Shown here piece after piece: positions 11,365-24,045 of a DNA stretch of 64,000 nt. This DNA comes from Acridotheres tristis. Lineage: Eukaryota; Chordata; Aves; Passeriformes; Sturnidae. Numbering within the stretch: the stretch's first letter is position 1; each line of letters opens with the position of its first letter. The notes beneath the pieces are model-generated. The model made no database searches. It saw nothing but the letters and a program-made list of their open reading frames with translations, and was not told the DNA's origin. A program made the translations under genes and the position numbers. The stretch covers positions 52,446,116 through 52,510,115 of the forward strand of contig CM072919.1 of assembly GCA_037013685.1 (NCBI GenBank). The letters run 5' to 3'.

Positions 11365-14300
11365 GTTTTTGTTCTTCTGGAGCAAGCCATTCCTGTAAAA
11401 TTAACCAAAGGTCAATTAGAAGCCACTGTCTGTCCTATTGTCCTGCTGGATGGTAAATCCATCAGAACCTGTCTGTCCTCATATTACTTCTATATGTGTT
11501 TCTATTCTAATAATAATGATAATAATATTAGAACAAGTACTCAAGGAACCAAAGTAGAAAGTAGCTTTGCATCCATCTTCTTTCTTAGCTATCATTTGTC
11601 CACTCTTCTGATTCCTTTGCTGTCCCTCCTCCATTCCTTTCTGTAAGGGTAGCTTTTGATTACTGTTCATTGAGCAGTAAGCAGTAAATCTATTCTATTA
11701 TTCAGCCACTCTGCTATAGTTTAGTTTTCATCTCCCACTTAATGTGATAAAGTTTGGTTTAACTCGTCTTGTGTCTTCATGTAATAGGCAAGTAAATATT
11801 TTTCTGTAGGCAAGTAAATATTTTTGCATATGCTAATTAATTTGATACTGTAAAGGATATTAGTATGTGTTAGTTTCATGTCATGATCCCTGGCTTTCTC
11901 TCCCTCTTAAATTTAAGGACCTCCTCCACTGGTGTTTCTTTCTACTTCATCATTTCTTGTATGTTGTGGGTACACACTTGAGTTAAAAAAAATTCTTTTC
12001 TGATTACACTTATTGAATAATTTATTAGGATCAGTCATGATGCTTTAGTTTCTTCACCCTAATTTTCTTGTTTCTGATAGCAGTCTAGTTTGCTGGTTAC
12101 ATTTAACCAGAACACAATAATGCAGAGTTCATCTTGTTAGATAGCCATCTTCAGGCTTCATATTGTGTGTTCTTGTAAGATGGGAAAAAGGCAAATGGAC
12201 ACTGGGTGGCAGATGAGTGCTGTTGTTGAGGTCACTGATTATGGAGCATTCGTGTATGTTCTAAAACTGCAGGCAATTTGCGAAAATTGGTTATTATTCT
12301 ATTACAGCAAATTAAAAATATACTCTATGTTCTCCTTGTAAAAAATATTTCTTGTACATTTGGTATTTATTTTTCAAGATATTTTGCTTCAGATAGTAAT
12401 TTTTCCCTTTCTTTTTTGCTTTATGCTTTTAAGAGTTGCTGACATATTAAAGGATAATTTGTGATATTATTCATGGTTCAAAAACATCAGTGATAGTGAA
12501 AAAAGAGGATGCAAAGACCAAATGGAGAGAATCTATTATTATCTCTATATAAAAGCCTAAACAAGGCAAAAAAAAAAAAGTGATCTGGCTTAGTACAGAG
12601 TGTCCATTTTCTTGTATGTTTACTTTCATGCAAGCTTTGTGGGCATCACACTGTCAGGTAACTAGATGTAATGTATAAAGCTTGTTTGTCTCCTGGGCAT
12701 AGCAGATTTTTTCTGTCTGTCAGGACAGAAAAGACTGATCAGTAATAACTCTAAAGGGGACTCTTTTAAGTAATGCCAAATGATTTAATAATCTCATCAG
12801 CATAATCTGGCCCTATAGAATATACAGGCTTGCTTTGCATAGTACTGATATATCCTTCATGCCTCAAATTTCATCTGTTTTCCTTCTTATTGTTGTTCGG
12901 CTCTGCAAAAATATGTAGCTTAGAGATTTGGCTTGCTTATTGTAGTGTGGGGCATACTATCTTCTTTCAACTTTTTCAATTTAGAAGATATTGACAATAG
13001 CAAAGTATATTCCTCACAAGAGGAAACAGTATCTACCTATGTCCTTGGTACATCAGAAGTAATTTGCTTCATATGGCAAAACAGAGTATTGCCTTCTTTT
13101 CAGTGTCAAAATATCACAAAAGTTTTTCTTATTGTAAAGTGGGGATCCATTAGAAAGGCAGAAAAGCAGTGTGACTAAAAGAGATGAGACTTTGAATTCG
13201 ATCAAACATGATAGTCTCATTATTAACTTCTTCTGAAAATTGTCAGCCTTATAGCATGGTCTGCAGGGTTTATTTTTCCTCTGATTATAAGTGAACATGT
13301 CCCTGCTTCTGTAAAGACACAGAACTTGTTCACGTAAGGCAGCAGCAGCTCTTATAGCAGAATATCCACTGTGACCATCTTAGTGTCACACCTCAGGAAG
13401 GCAAAACTCCTGATACAGTTCCTAAGCCAGATACTTGACAGTGTGATATATAGCTTGCCTCCTGTGCTGAGAGCTTATGAAAGTATTTTCTCTCTCTGGC
13501 TGTGCCACCTATATGGGGCATCACTGACCTCCTTTACTAAGAACACAGTTAATAGGCTTTTGAAGGAAGAAAAGAACTAACTACAAGTGTGGTGCAGGGC
13601 TTGACAAGACTTTGCTGTGTTAACCCAGGGTAGTTCATCTCCCTCATCCAAATACGTACAGTCCCAAGCACATCATATCTGGTCATGGTGACCTAGGGTA
13701 TCTTGTTTCTTCCCATCTGCATATGCAGAGTCCCAAGTGCATTTTCTCTTGTGGAAGTAACCAGGAGAGCTTGCTTCCTCCAACATCTGTACTCAACTTT
13801 GCACAGGTACCAATATGATGGCCAGCTGCCCGTCCTGGAATTCAGACAAAGGCAGTGAGATCTCTAGGGAGCAAAACAGAACTTTGCACATACAAGTAAG
13901 GCAAGTCAGCTAATAAGTGCAACTTTTATTACCCACCCCTGCAGGGCGATCCTTTGACCTGTTCTCCCATGCAGTTCCACTGTCCCCCCATTTGATTAGG
14001 GTTGGTGTACTGGTAATGCCATGCTTTCAGCAAAGTTGTTGAGTGTTGTGCCTTGTCCCTGATAGACTGGCATCACCTTTTTGCTTGTAATACACGGATA
14101 CTTACACCCTCAGTTTGTAGGATGCCGCTTGCATCCTGTATTGTTTTGTTGGCCAAATTACACAGCATTCATTTACTACATGCTGGCTCTCTGGAGGAAA
14201 TACATTTGGAAAATTATGGTGATTGTTTTTCACATAAACACATTTTGTGATGACATATCTGCTGAATAATCATTGGAATGTTGTAATTTCATATGAACTT

Positions 14301-16891
14301 TTTTTATTTTATTCCTGCAGGAGGCTGACTAAAATATTTAATTATTTTCTTTGTGTGCAGCAACTCCTAATTGTACTGAAAATACCAAGAGATCAACTTG
14401 GTCAAGATTTAGTAATTTGTGTATAAACACATACCTTATATATATTTTATAAAATATGCACTAGCATGACATTCTCTATCAAAGCTCTGGACATTTCTTA
14501 CAACCTAAATAAGAAGTCTGCCTTCAAGACCTGTAGTTGTGTCCATCCCCAACATACTTTGACTCCTCTATGAAGCTTGGAAAGTTAAAGACACACGTCT
14601 TACCCTCTTCACTTCCTGTTCAGAAAACAAAGGAATCAGCTGCAGCAAAGTGAGAGCTCTGGGGACATATTGAATGAGTCATTTTCTGGAGAAATAGTTT
14701 TTCTTTCAGTCAAGCAGGCAAAAAAACTCCTGATGTTGTGTTCTTTCCTATATACAAATACAAGAACAAATGGCTGTATTTCTCTGGTTTTATTTTCTGT
14801 GGCTCTCAGGAATGCAAAATTAAATGTTCCCTGACAACAGAAGAGGACAGTATGCTAAAAAGTAGCTGCTGTCTTAAACATTTCTGACATCAAATAATTC
14901 TAAATCCTGCTGAATGTGTGCCATTCCTGTGCCATGCTTCCTAGGCCCACTAATGCTCCAAGTACCACCTGCTTCTGAAAGCATCATTATGCCTGAGATG
15001 GGTACCATTCTGTCAAGAACAATCACTCATTCATTTACGTTTGTAAATCTCTGGAGTTTTCACTGCACAGAATGACAATGCCATGTAACTACCCTGACAG
15101 GACTTAGTGGAAATTTTATGTGGACTGGAGTTTGACTGTCTCTTTGATCCTCTTGAGCAGAGGGGGGTGCTTCTGTGCACTTCTGAATATAGAAGTGCTG
15201 AGATAATGTACCAAGTAAGGGCTATCCTAACAAATAAATTTGTTATTCAGGCTGTAGAGTGGTGGAAGATCTCATAGAAAAACCTTATGTTTAGCTATAT
15301 AACTTCATCCACAGATGGTGTGAAAGGTTCAGTCACTCAAAAGATTTTCAAGATTCTTTGTACCCGTGGCCTTTGGGGATGCTGGATTTCTTATCTCGTG
15401 AACACACTATTTTTTCCCCCCACTTTGCCTGTTCTCACTCTTCTCTTAAAGGTCTTTTATTTTCATATTTTTGTAAAGCCTCCTGCTACCTACTCTTTCT
15501 AGGGTTCATTTTTTCCAGAAGGAGCAACAGCAGGGTAGAATGATTGTATTTTCATCCCTCTCACTACATTATGGATTATGTTATTCAAAAGAAGCAATGA
15601 AATTCTATTTCAGCATACAATATCTTTGAATAGGGAGGGTCATCTTTCCTGCGTGCTCAATTTTGCACAGATTCATTCAGAAGGTTCTTGTGCTTACTCT
15701 ACAAACTAGTAATGGCATTATTTCACATGACAAAATCAGGTATTATGTATAAATTGCAAGTATAGAAACACTAGACTGAAAAAATCTGTTAGAAAGTTCT
15801 GCCCAATACAGGAATATATTCCATAAATTTGGAATATAAATTTAGAAATATATGCTCGGGTTAGCTAAACATTGCATTGTACAATTCTTTAACTCGATCC
15901 TTAAGAACCTGATGAAGATAAAGAAGGTGGTGACATACTGGTAAAGGAACAGGTGATTTGGGGGTACCTTCAGACAGATCCAGAGGGAAAAATGGCAGCA
16001 TCACATCATTTCCATGGCTGGATCTGGGCCAGCCAGATGCTGCACTAAAATTACCAATATGCCATCATCATATTTCCTTCCAAATGTACCTTATTTCTTT
16101 CCTTCTTTATCACTACTGCTTATATTTTATCCTTTTTGCATAAGGGTAGGGGCAAATGAAGTTTGAAAGTACTGCACCATGATTTCTCTGTCATTCTTGT
16201 AGAAGAGATGAACTGCTAGAAATGCACAATTCAAAATTTAAGATAACTGTTGTTGTTGTTATTGTAGTAGTTGTTGTTGTTGTTGTCAGGCATCATTAGT
16301 GTCTTTACAGTATTTTTCATGGCATCACCTGCCTTGAAAGGCAAATTTGAATTTCTTTTTCACATCCTTTAGAAAGTGTCCTTCAGGTTAGCCTAGTCCA
16401 CCACTGTACAAAAGGAACTGCTAATTACACAGTAAAAAACTGTATGTCTTTTTGGTAGATCAAGGATTTCTTCTTGCCTTTCTTCACAATACTGGCTTTA
16501 TGAGGAAGTGTCAAAGTCAGTACCAAGTGTCCGGGTCAGTGCCTCAAGCATACGTTTGGAACATGCTGGCCCTGTGCATCATGTTCCCCTTCTGGCACAG
16601 TTTATACCAATTAAGAGAGAAGACTAAAGCCAGAGTGCTGCTTTTCATAGAAAAACTCCTTTGACACTGTTATTTGCTGGTGAATTTGCTGCAAGGCTTC
16701 TTTAGCTGAAGTGCCTCCTTTAGTCACTTCTGATTCTCCAGTTTCAATGGAGGACTTGAAGTGTTCTGATTATGAAAGTGATGTATATGCAGTGATCAAC
16801 TGTTATTATCAAGGGAGTAGCACAAAAAATAGAGTTCTGCACAAAGACAACTATTGTAGAGCTTCCACTTCAGTACAGAAGGAAAAATTAG
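11365..16891 (+). CDS. Unrecognised spliced gene, three phase-compatible internal exons
   Basis: Three open segments have good splice sites and compatible phases. 11365-11452 starts at phase 0 with VFVLLEQAIPVKLTKGQLEA and exits with one base. 12985-13047 enters with two bases, reads DIDNSKVYSSQEETVSTYVL, and exits with one base. 16706-16891 enters with two bases, reads EVPPLVTSDSPVSMEDL near its start and ends in STSVQKEKL before GTAAGC. The combined reading has no stops. Composition is acidic and polar, without membrane segments or clear domain motifs. I do not recognise the protein. Its place and plus orientation, between CDC37L1 and SLC1A1, are where SPATA6L would be expected from human synteny, but the residues do not remind me of that protein. 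Start, end and total exon number are unknown. Confidence 0.45.
13645..13781. repeat. Imperfect tandem duplication, unit about 69 bp
   Basis: Two diverged copies start with CATCCAAATACGTACAG (13645) and CATCTGCATATGCAGAG (13714) and share AGTCCCAAG and a TTGYTTCYTCC end. A third, weaker partial copy may follow. It lies in an intron-sized gap between candidate exons. Confidence 0.5.
13782..16705. other. AT-rich sequence, probably intronic
   Basis: Between the candidate exons at 12985-13047 and 16706-16891 I see no further convincing exon. A short (TTG)n run lies at 16248-16287. Short open frames here are within chance expectation. Confidence 0.45.
16248..16287. repeat. (TTG)n trinucleotide repeat
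   Basis: About thirteen TTG units, interrupted once or twice by ATTGTAGTAG. Confidence 0.85.
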
Positions 16892-17470
16892 GTAAGCATT
16901 TATGGTAAGGATGCAGATCTGATTACAATTTTTACAACCTTTTACTGAGTCTATGTGAGTCTACTTTTACTGTTTTATTTGAATCTAGAGTCTTAGACAA
17001 ATTTCTGGTGGAAATCAGGTTAGTGAGTTAGGAATATTCAGGAAAGGAAAAGATGTTCCTGAATATCAAATTCAAAAGACACATTTAGATACAATAAAAA
17101 TATTTTTCTTTTTAACCTTCTCCTTTTATCTTGTACATACAAGCCAATCTGTACATTTCAATATTTAGTAAGGATTTAATGGGCAGGGTTTTTTATATTT
17201 TTGAGCTAGGCTTTCTTTCTGCTTCCATCCAAAATCTCTGGGGCTATTCATACTTAATGACAGACCAAGTAAGCTGGTGGTATGACAGTGTTTGTCAGTC
17301 CCCCTGGTTCTACTTCGATCAATCAAATTCTTTTTTTAGTCATTGAAGTTAGTGGAAAGTGTTTCTGGGGTTTCATCTGTAAGCCTTTGAGTTTAGCCAG
17401 TGGGGTGTTCCATCTGAATTTTTCAAAGCACTAAAAATTACTAGGACAGTGTTCTTCTGACTATTCACCT

Positions 17471-17626
17471 GATATCTATATCTATATCTATATCTATATC
17501 TATATCTATATCTATATCTATATCTATATCTATATCTATATCTATATCTATATCTATATCTATATCTATATCTATATCTATATCTATATCTATATCTATA
17601 TCTATATCTATATCTATATCTATCTA
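17471..17626. repeat. (TATATC)n hexanucleotide array
   Basis: About 25 nearly perfect TATATC units in a row. It is a simple satellite with no spacer structure, likely to be length-polymorphic. Confidence 0.97.
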
Positions 17627-17825
17627 AATAAACATATCTCAGGTGATCAATATTTCTAATCGAAAATAATAGCTATCTAGAGTAACTTGGCTTTGCCTAG
17701 GTCCTGGTCTTGTGTTCCACAGTGTACATGTTCTACCAACCCTGTATTTAAGAGTCATGTGTATTTTAAGTGCTACCACAAATATGTTAAGCTGTTACGA
17801 GTTACATTCTTTAAATCCAGCCATG

Positions 17826-18127
17826 GAGAATCATGAAATCCTTCAGCTTGAGATGAACCTCTGGAGGCCACCTTGTCCAAACCTCCCTTAAAGCAGGTCC
17901 AGTTAGGTTAAAGTGCCTGAGGCCTTGTGTGGTTGAATTTTTAATCTTTCCAAGGACAGAGAATTCATAGACTCACTGGGATTACCACCACCATGGTAAA
18001 AAAAAGTTTTCCCTCCATCTAATTAAAAGGTACACCATTTATTCTTGCCCTTCCACTAAGTATCTCTGAAAAAAAAGCCTGGCTTAATCTTCCCTATATC
18101 CTCACATTAAATAGTCACAGATAACCA
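17826..18127 (-). mobile_element. CR1 3'-end fragment
   Basis: The reverse complement has the CR1 3' untranslated/terminal composition. On the plus strand it begins near GAGAATCATGAAATCC and runs through text like CCACCTTGTCCAAACC. It ends where a second CR1 start-like boundary (CAGAATAGCAGAATTG) appears, so it looks like an older fragment abutting a second insertion. Confidence 0.7.
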
Positions 18128-20138
18128 TTCAGTCTCAGAATAGCAGAATTGTTTCTGTTGGAAGACATTTAATGAAACCATCTAATCCAACCCCCTTGCT
18201 TACACAGGGTCAGCTAGAACTTGTTTCTCGGGATCATGCCCAGTAGCCCATTGAATGTCTTAACCTTTCTGGGCAACATGTTTGACCAGCCTCACAGCAG
18301 ACCAGTGTTTTCTTGTATTCAGATGGAATTTCATGGTTTTTAAATTGTGTCCATTGCCTCTTGGCTCTGAGCACCACTGAAAAGAGCCTGGCATTCCAAC
18401 CCATCCTTCATTCCAACCCATCAGGTATTTAAACATGTGGGTAAGACACCCCTAAGCCCCTCTTCTCCAGGCTGAGCAGTCTCTGTTCTTCCAGGCTTTC
18501 CTCATGTGGATGATGCTTCAGTCCCCTAGTCATCTTTGTGGTCCTTCACAGGATTGGTCCAGCAAGTCTTTCTGGTTCTTATATAGCTGGACACAGTTCT
18601 CCATGCTTGGCTTTAGTGCTGAGTAGAGACAAAAAATCACGTCCCTTCACATGCTTTCAATTCCCTTCCTAATGTGGCCTAGGAGGCTGTTTGCCACCAG
18701 CTTGCATCACTGTCTCATGGTCAGCTTGTTCACCAAGACCCTCAAATCCCTCTCTGCAGGGCTGTTCTTTAGTCAACCAGGCCACAGCATGTAACTGCTA
18801 TGTGTTATTCCTGCCCAGATGCAGACCTCTGCATTCATCCTTGTTGATCTTTAAGAGAGTTCTCTCAGACATCCTTTTTCTGTCTGTCCAAGACCCTCTG
18901 AATCTTACCTTATCTCTGATTTACAATCACCTTACACATCAGCTAATCCTTCCAGTTGTGTACTGTGTACTTGCTGGAGATGTACTCGTGGTCATTGGTG
19001 AAGATGTCTAACAGTGCTAGTCCCAACACTGGCCCCTTGGATATGCCACTAATGACTTGCCTCTAAACCAGTGATCACAACACTCTGGGTCTGGCAGGTA
19101 GGCTGTTTTAACCCACCTCACTGTATGCTTATTTAACCTGTTTTTTGCCAGCTGTTCTGTGAGGCTGTTAGAGGAGCCTAGTCTTAGAAGTGTTACAAGT
19201 CTTACTGAGGTTGAGGTAAACAACTTCCACTGTTCTCCCATCACCCACCAGAACAGTTATATCATCCAAATTGTGGAAAGTTATCAGGTTAGTTAAACAT
19301 GGCTTCCTCTTCATAAATCCATGTTGATGATTCCTGACTACTATGCTGTGCTCCACCTGTTTGGAAAAATGGCTTCCAGGATTAGTTGTTCCTTTATCTT
19401 CCCAGAGACTGTGGTGAAGCTGGTCTGCCTGTAATACCCTTAATCTTTCACATTGCCATTCTTGAAGATAGGAGTAACACTTTTTTCCTCCAGTCTTCAG
19501 GAATCTTTCCCAGTTGCCATAACATTTCAAAGATAATAAAGAGTGGAATTGCAGTGGCATCATGCAGCTTCCCCAGCCCTTGTGGGTCTAACCTCTTATG
19601 CTCCATGAGCTTATGTATGTACAGTTTGTTAAAGCTCTCTTTAATCTGTATTTCCTTCCATGGAGGCCCAGGCATGTTCCAAACTTTCCCTCAGTTTTAT
19701 GGGGCTTGGGATTCCTCAAGAGCAGTTTTGCTAGAAAACATGGAGGCAGAGAAGATATTGAGTATTTCAGATCTTTTCATATTATTTGTTATTGGCACCT
19801 CTACCCCATTCAGGAAGAGTTTACATTTTCCCTAGTTGTCCCTTTATTCCTTTTGCTATTTTCTACAACTACACATAGAATCTTCTCTTCTTCCCCCTCA
19901 TGTGCAGAAATGTTGCTAGATTCAACTCCAAGCTGGCCCTGGCTTTCCTGGCTATCACAACAGCTCTGTACTCCTCCTGCATAATCTGTCCCAGCTTTTA
20001 CTCCTATATGTTTCCTTTTGTGTTCAGTTAGGAGCAACATACTCATTACAGTCTCCAGCTGCCTTTCATTTCCTACTTGTGATGGAGCTTTTTGATCTTG
20101 TAGGAGAGGATTCTTGAATACCAACCAAATCTCACAGA
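18128..20138 (-). mobile_element. CR1 LINE fragment with reverse-transcriptase remnants
   Basis: The minus strand holds broken CR1 ORF2. The pieces include GKIPEDWRK, KRKPCLTNLITF and VGDGRTVEVVYLNLSKT, the conserved CR1 reverse-transcriptase core, in two frames. Frameshifts show that it is dead. Its 5'-truncated end abuts the (TTCCC)n array at 20139. Confidence 0.85.
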
Positions 20139-20356
20139 ATTCCCTTCCCTTCCCTTCCCTTCCCTTCCCTTCCCTTCCCTTCCCTTCCCTTCCCTTCCCT
20201 TCCCTTCCCTTCCCTTCCCTTCCCTTCCCTTCCCTTCCCTTCCCTTCCCTTCCCTTCCCTTCCCTTCCCTTCCCTTCCCTTCCCAAACCTTCCCTTCCCT
20301 TCCCTTCCCTTCCCTTCCCTTCCCTTCCCTTCCCAAACCTTCCCAAACCTTCCCGA
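20139..20356. repeat. (TTCCC)n pentanucleotide array
   Basis: About 40 TTCCC units, with TTCCCAAACC interruptions near the right end. It yields long artefactual open frames (GREGK on one strand, LPFPS on the other). Confidence 0.97.
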
Positions 20357-20414
20357 AGAAGTTTCTCTGCCTCTTGCAGATTCCTCTCCCATTTAAAAGA
20401 GATTAAAAGAAAGG

Positions 20415-20640
20415 GTGGGGAGGAAATTTGGTAAAAACAACAAAACCAAGCAAATAAAACCCCAACCTGCAATCCAAAAAACCTCAAAAACAAGCAAACA
20501 AACAAAAACCAAACCAGAAAACCTCTCTGAAACAACAGCAACAAATAAGCTCAAAACAACAACAAAACCAACAACAATTAAAAAAAACTCAGAAGAAAAA
20601 CAAACCCCTCCAGATCCTCAAAACTTGACCAAAATCCAGC
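20415..20640. repeat. A/C-rich low-complexity stretch
   Basis: CAAAAC/CAACAA-rich sequence between the pentanucleotide array and the B-NK-like gene. Nothing coding was seen; it may be a degraded repeat tail. Confidence 0.5.
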
Positions 20641-21071
20641 TGCCCTCATCCACCCAGTTGCCTGCATCAGTGTGCTGACACTCTCACTTATGCCTGGAGA
20701 GTTGCATACAGGTAATATCTGTCACTCACAAAAGCTTTTTTGAGTTGAAATTTGCAATGTTTATATATGAACTTTGCATGATGTTCCACCTATGCTCTCG
20801 CCTGTGTTATTTCAATAAATTGAAGCAAACCGGTTTGATAAGCTTTTATTGATGCCACAGCTCTATCAACACTGTGCCTGAGGTACAGGCCTTTCTGATT
20901 CTCCAGCTCAGGGTCTCATCTGTGCCCCCAAAACTGGTCTTGGTCCTCATGGTAAGAGGATTTGCAAATCCTGAAATCTCCTGCAAAGCTGTAACTGTGA
21001 GGATGGGGCTAATTCACCCCAAATATTGGCAACAAGTGGCTTGTGGATAGGCATTTTGGGGTGGGTATTTG

Positions 21072-23845
21072 TCAGATGGAGGCATCGCTTTTCTCTCCAC
21101 GTTCTGCTGTCACAGGGCAGAGCAGGAAAGGGTTTTTTTTGCAAACCCACTTGTGTTCAGCATCACATTCATTAACTTTGAAGTCCTTGGCTCTCAGTGT
21201 CCCGCACCCTTCATCCATCTCCTGCAGAGAGGTACCAAGCCTGTAAAACAAAAATTGTATTGCTGAAGAGGAGGAAACTCTCCAAATCTTGCAGGAAAGG
21301 AGAAGTGGTTGTTCTGCCCTTTTCCTGCACCGTCTCACCGTGCATACATCGTTTCTTGAGGGTCACCAGATTTGAGGAGAGTTGCTGTGCCTGCAGTAAG
21401 ATCTGCAAGGAGCATGCATGGGGCATGAAAAGCCATGTTATTGCATGGGTCTGGTGCAATACCACGTGGGGTTACTGTGTTCCAGTACAGTTCCCCAACT
21501 TTTCGTCTACCAAAGAGAATTTGCTGGGGGGAGTGTGAGACTCCTGTATAAACTTCAACATCTTGGAGAGATGGGTCAGGACAAGAACTGGATCTGAAAT
21601 GGAGCAAAGCTGCTGTTTACACCAACAGACTGTGGATACACTCACATTTTGGGGTTGAAAGGTGTGTTGTCCACCCATCTCCACACCTTCTGATGTGACC
21701 TTAATCCAATCCACACTGGTAGTGGGCTCTTGCCTGTAACAGTCTTGATATGCTCCTGGAAAACAGAAGTGACCAGTTGCTCCCAAAATCTCTCTGTGGA
21801 GGGTTTCATGGCAATCAAATTCACAGAGTAAATCTGACTCCCAAATTCATGAGACATGAATGTCCGCCATACTTTGAATGCTTCCCCAAGCCCTCCTGTT
21901 GTTAGGCACTTTTTTCTTCCCTGCCCACCTAAAAATCAGGACTTCTATGTCCTTTTCAAGCCTTCTTCTCCCTATTTACCTTTTCTTTCTTGTCCTTGAG
22001 CACCACCAGCTGGGAGTCCTGATTTTCACAGCTTTTCATGCCTTGAGTCCAGTTTCCCAATTCCTCAGAAAGCCAGTAGCATTTTTCCCCATGGAGCTGC
22101 CAGTCCCGGGGACAGAGCTTGCAGCCAGCATAGGCTAAAGAGCAGAAAAAGCCATGAGGCCCTCCGAAGGGTTATCAGGTTATTCCCCAGCCACCAGCTG
22201 AACATACCAAGAGATTCCCCATCCCACACCCTGGCTCTTTCCCATTGCTGAGTTTTTCACATCAATGTGGTTTTTCCAGCCACTGGAGAGAAAGGAGGTT
22301 ACTGAGGCTGGCTGGCCACAAGGATATTTTTGGCTGGTGAGAAACCTCCTCCCTAGGGCTGATGCTGCTCCTCCATAGAGGAGGGATCATCAACAATTGC
22401 ATGGAAAAAGAATATTCTTTCTTGCAACTCTCCTCTTTACCAAATAACCCTTGTGACCTCACAGCCCCAAGGGTCTAAGAGTCTCTCTTCTTGCAGTAGA
22501 AGACCCCCACAAAGGTCTCACCTGAGCATCTTCGAGCAGCCAGATGGGAAGGGGGATTACCTGTGGGGCTGTCCTCTCGGGGCTTGCAGAAATACCTCAC
22601 CAGGGATGAAAACATGCAGTGCTCCACCTGGTTCCTTCCCTGGATCCCACTGCCCAGCTGTGGAATACTTGTCACCACTGGCTGTGGGGACCCCTGAAAA
22701 ACTTGGAGCAGTAATCCAGGGTAAGAAGCTGCAGCCATTTGGGAATAAAAGCCACACAAAACTGGGTTTCATTTTCTCATACAGTTGCTTAAGCTAGCCT
22801 GAAAACCATGGCTTGTATTCTCCACTCTTGTTTGATAGCTATGAGGTGTTAACTAGGTTTACTCAGAATTTATTCTTGATGGGTGATGTCACATCTCTAC
22901 AGGACAATCTTGTCCCTTCCAAAGACTGAAATGCTGAAATACACTCCAATTTTCCCTCCCTGGCTGCTCACTGGAGCGTGAGATGTAGATAAGAGCTGGT
23001 TACTCACCCCGCACACTCAGCACCACCACCAGGACCAGCAGGATGAGCTGCCCCAGTCCCCCGGCTATGAAAAGGAGCCTGTGCCACCACGGACAGAAGG
23101 TTGGTGCTGAAAGAGGCCACATTTACTTTAAAAATGAAAGATGAAAAAGCTGGGGCTTTAGAGGGAGGGGGAAAAAAAAGCCCCTCTGTCAAGCTGGTGA
23201 GTTTGAGCAGAAGTTTACAGCTTTTTTGCTTCCTCCAAAAAAGTAAATCACCACTGATGAGGTCTAGGGTGAGGGTGGTTTCTCAGGTGGAGGAGGGGCT
23301 GAAGGAGCCTCAGGAGTCCCCTTGGGTACCCAGTGATGGAGCTTGGGGGAGGAGAAATCTTCTGAAATTGTCTTAATTTAGAGCTCCTAGTGGATCTGGG
23401 AGTTGGTGAGACAAAGGTCACTCCAGCTCTCATCTCCACCAGGATTCCAGACAGGATCTCAGCAGCTTTCCTTCTCATTCAGGTGTGTTGGCTCATGATC
23501 GGTTTCTTGGCACACATTTTGTCCCCCCTAGGCAGAGTCTTGGAAACAAAATGGTTTCCAGATATCTGTCACTGTCTCCCATCCCTTCCTTTCTCTTTTT
23601 CCTCTTCTTTTCAAGCCAGGATCCCGCCTTAGAAGACATTTTACCCACAACAGTGTTCCCCATGATCTTAGAAACCTCAACATGGAGATGAAGAAGCAAG
23701 CAAACCTAAAAGTAAACAAATCCAAAAGTCTTCCCAAAATTTGAAACAAGCATTTTCCCCCAGAATAGGACTTACCCTCGTGCTTATCAGCAGAAGACCC
23801 ACCCCCAAGATGCCTTAAATCAGCATAAACAATTTCCCCGGCCAT
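21072..23845 (-). CDS. B-NK-like type II C-type lectin receptor with ITIM (one frame clash)
   Basis: Six exons read right to left. 23776-23845: ATG and cytoplasmic tail with the ITIM-type motif IVYADL. 23008-23106: membrane segment LLFIAGGLGQLILLVLVVVL. 22561-22693: stalk ending VRYFCKPREDSPTG. 21980-22134: first CTLD exon, CKLCPRDWQLHGEKCYWLSE with WTQGMKSCE. 21646-21755: VWIGLRSHQKVWRWVDNTPF. 21072-21240: GCGTLRAKDF to HKWVCKK and stop. This is the domain order of NK-cell inhibitory lectin-like receptors (KLRB1/NKR-P1 type), and the stalk and first CTLD exon resemble chicken MHC-B B-NK. The ITIM predicts SHP phosphatase recruitment at the plasma membrane. No EPN/QPD calcium-sugar motif is seen. 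Exons 3-6 join in one frame, but exon 2 leaves one base while exon 3 opens at phase 0, so one base is out of step. This could be an indel, a base-call error or a splice site I misplaced. Confidence 0.85.
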
Positions 23846-23984
23846 GGTTGTTCAGAAGGTCCCAGGAGCAGCCCAGAAGTGACACTGTCCTTGGACATCC
23901 TCTTGCCTTGTGAACTATGCACTCATGTCTGCATCCGGCTCCAGGAAATGGTATTGGCTGGGACTTTTATCTGGTTTTTTTTTT

Positions 23985-24045
23985 GTACATACATAAATAC
24001 ATATGTACATACATATGTACATATATATAGATATATGTGTATGCA
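23985..24045. repeat. (ACAT)n/(ATAT)n microsatellite
   Basis: Interrupted ACATAC/ATATGT units about 140 bases upstream of the B-NK-like start codon. Confidence 0.7.

Noticed and set aside
17471..17626. CRISPR-like regular repeats
   Set aside because: Continuous hexamers without spacers in a eukaryotic genome.
19810..20544. 244-codon minus-strand frame with GREGK repeats
   Set aside because: Translation of the (TTCCC)n array joined to CR1 sequence.
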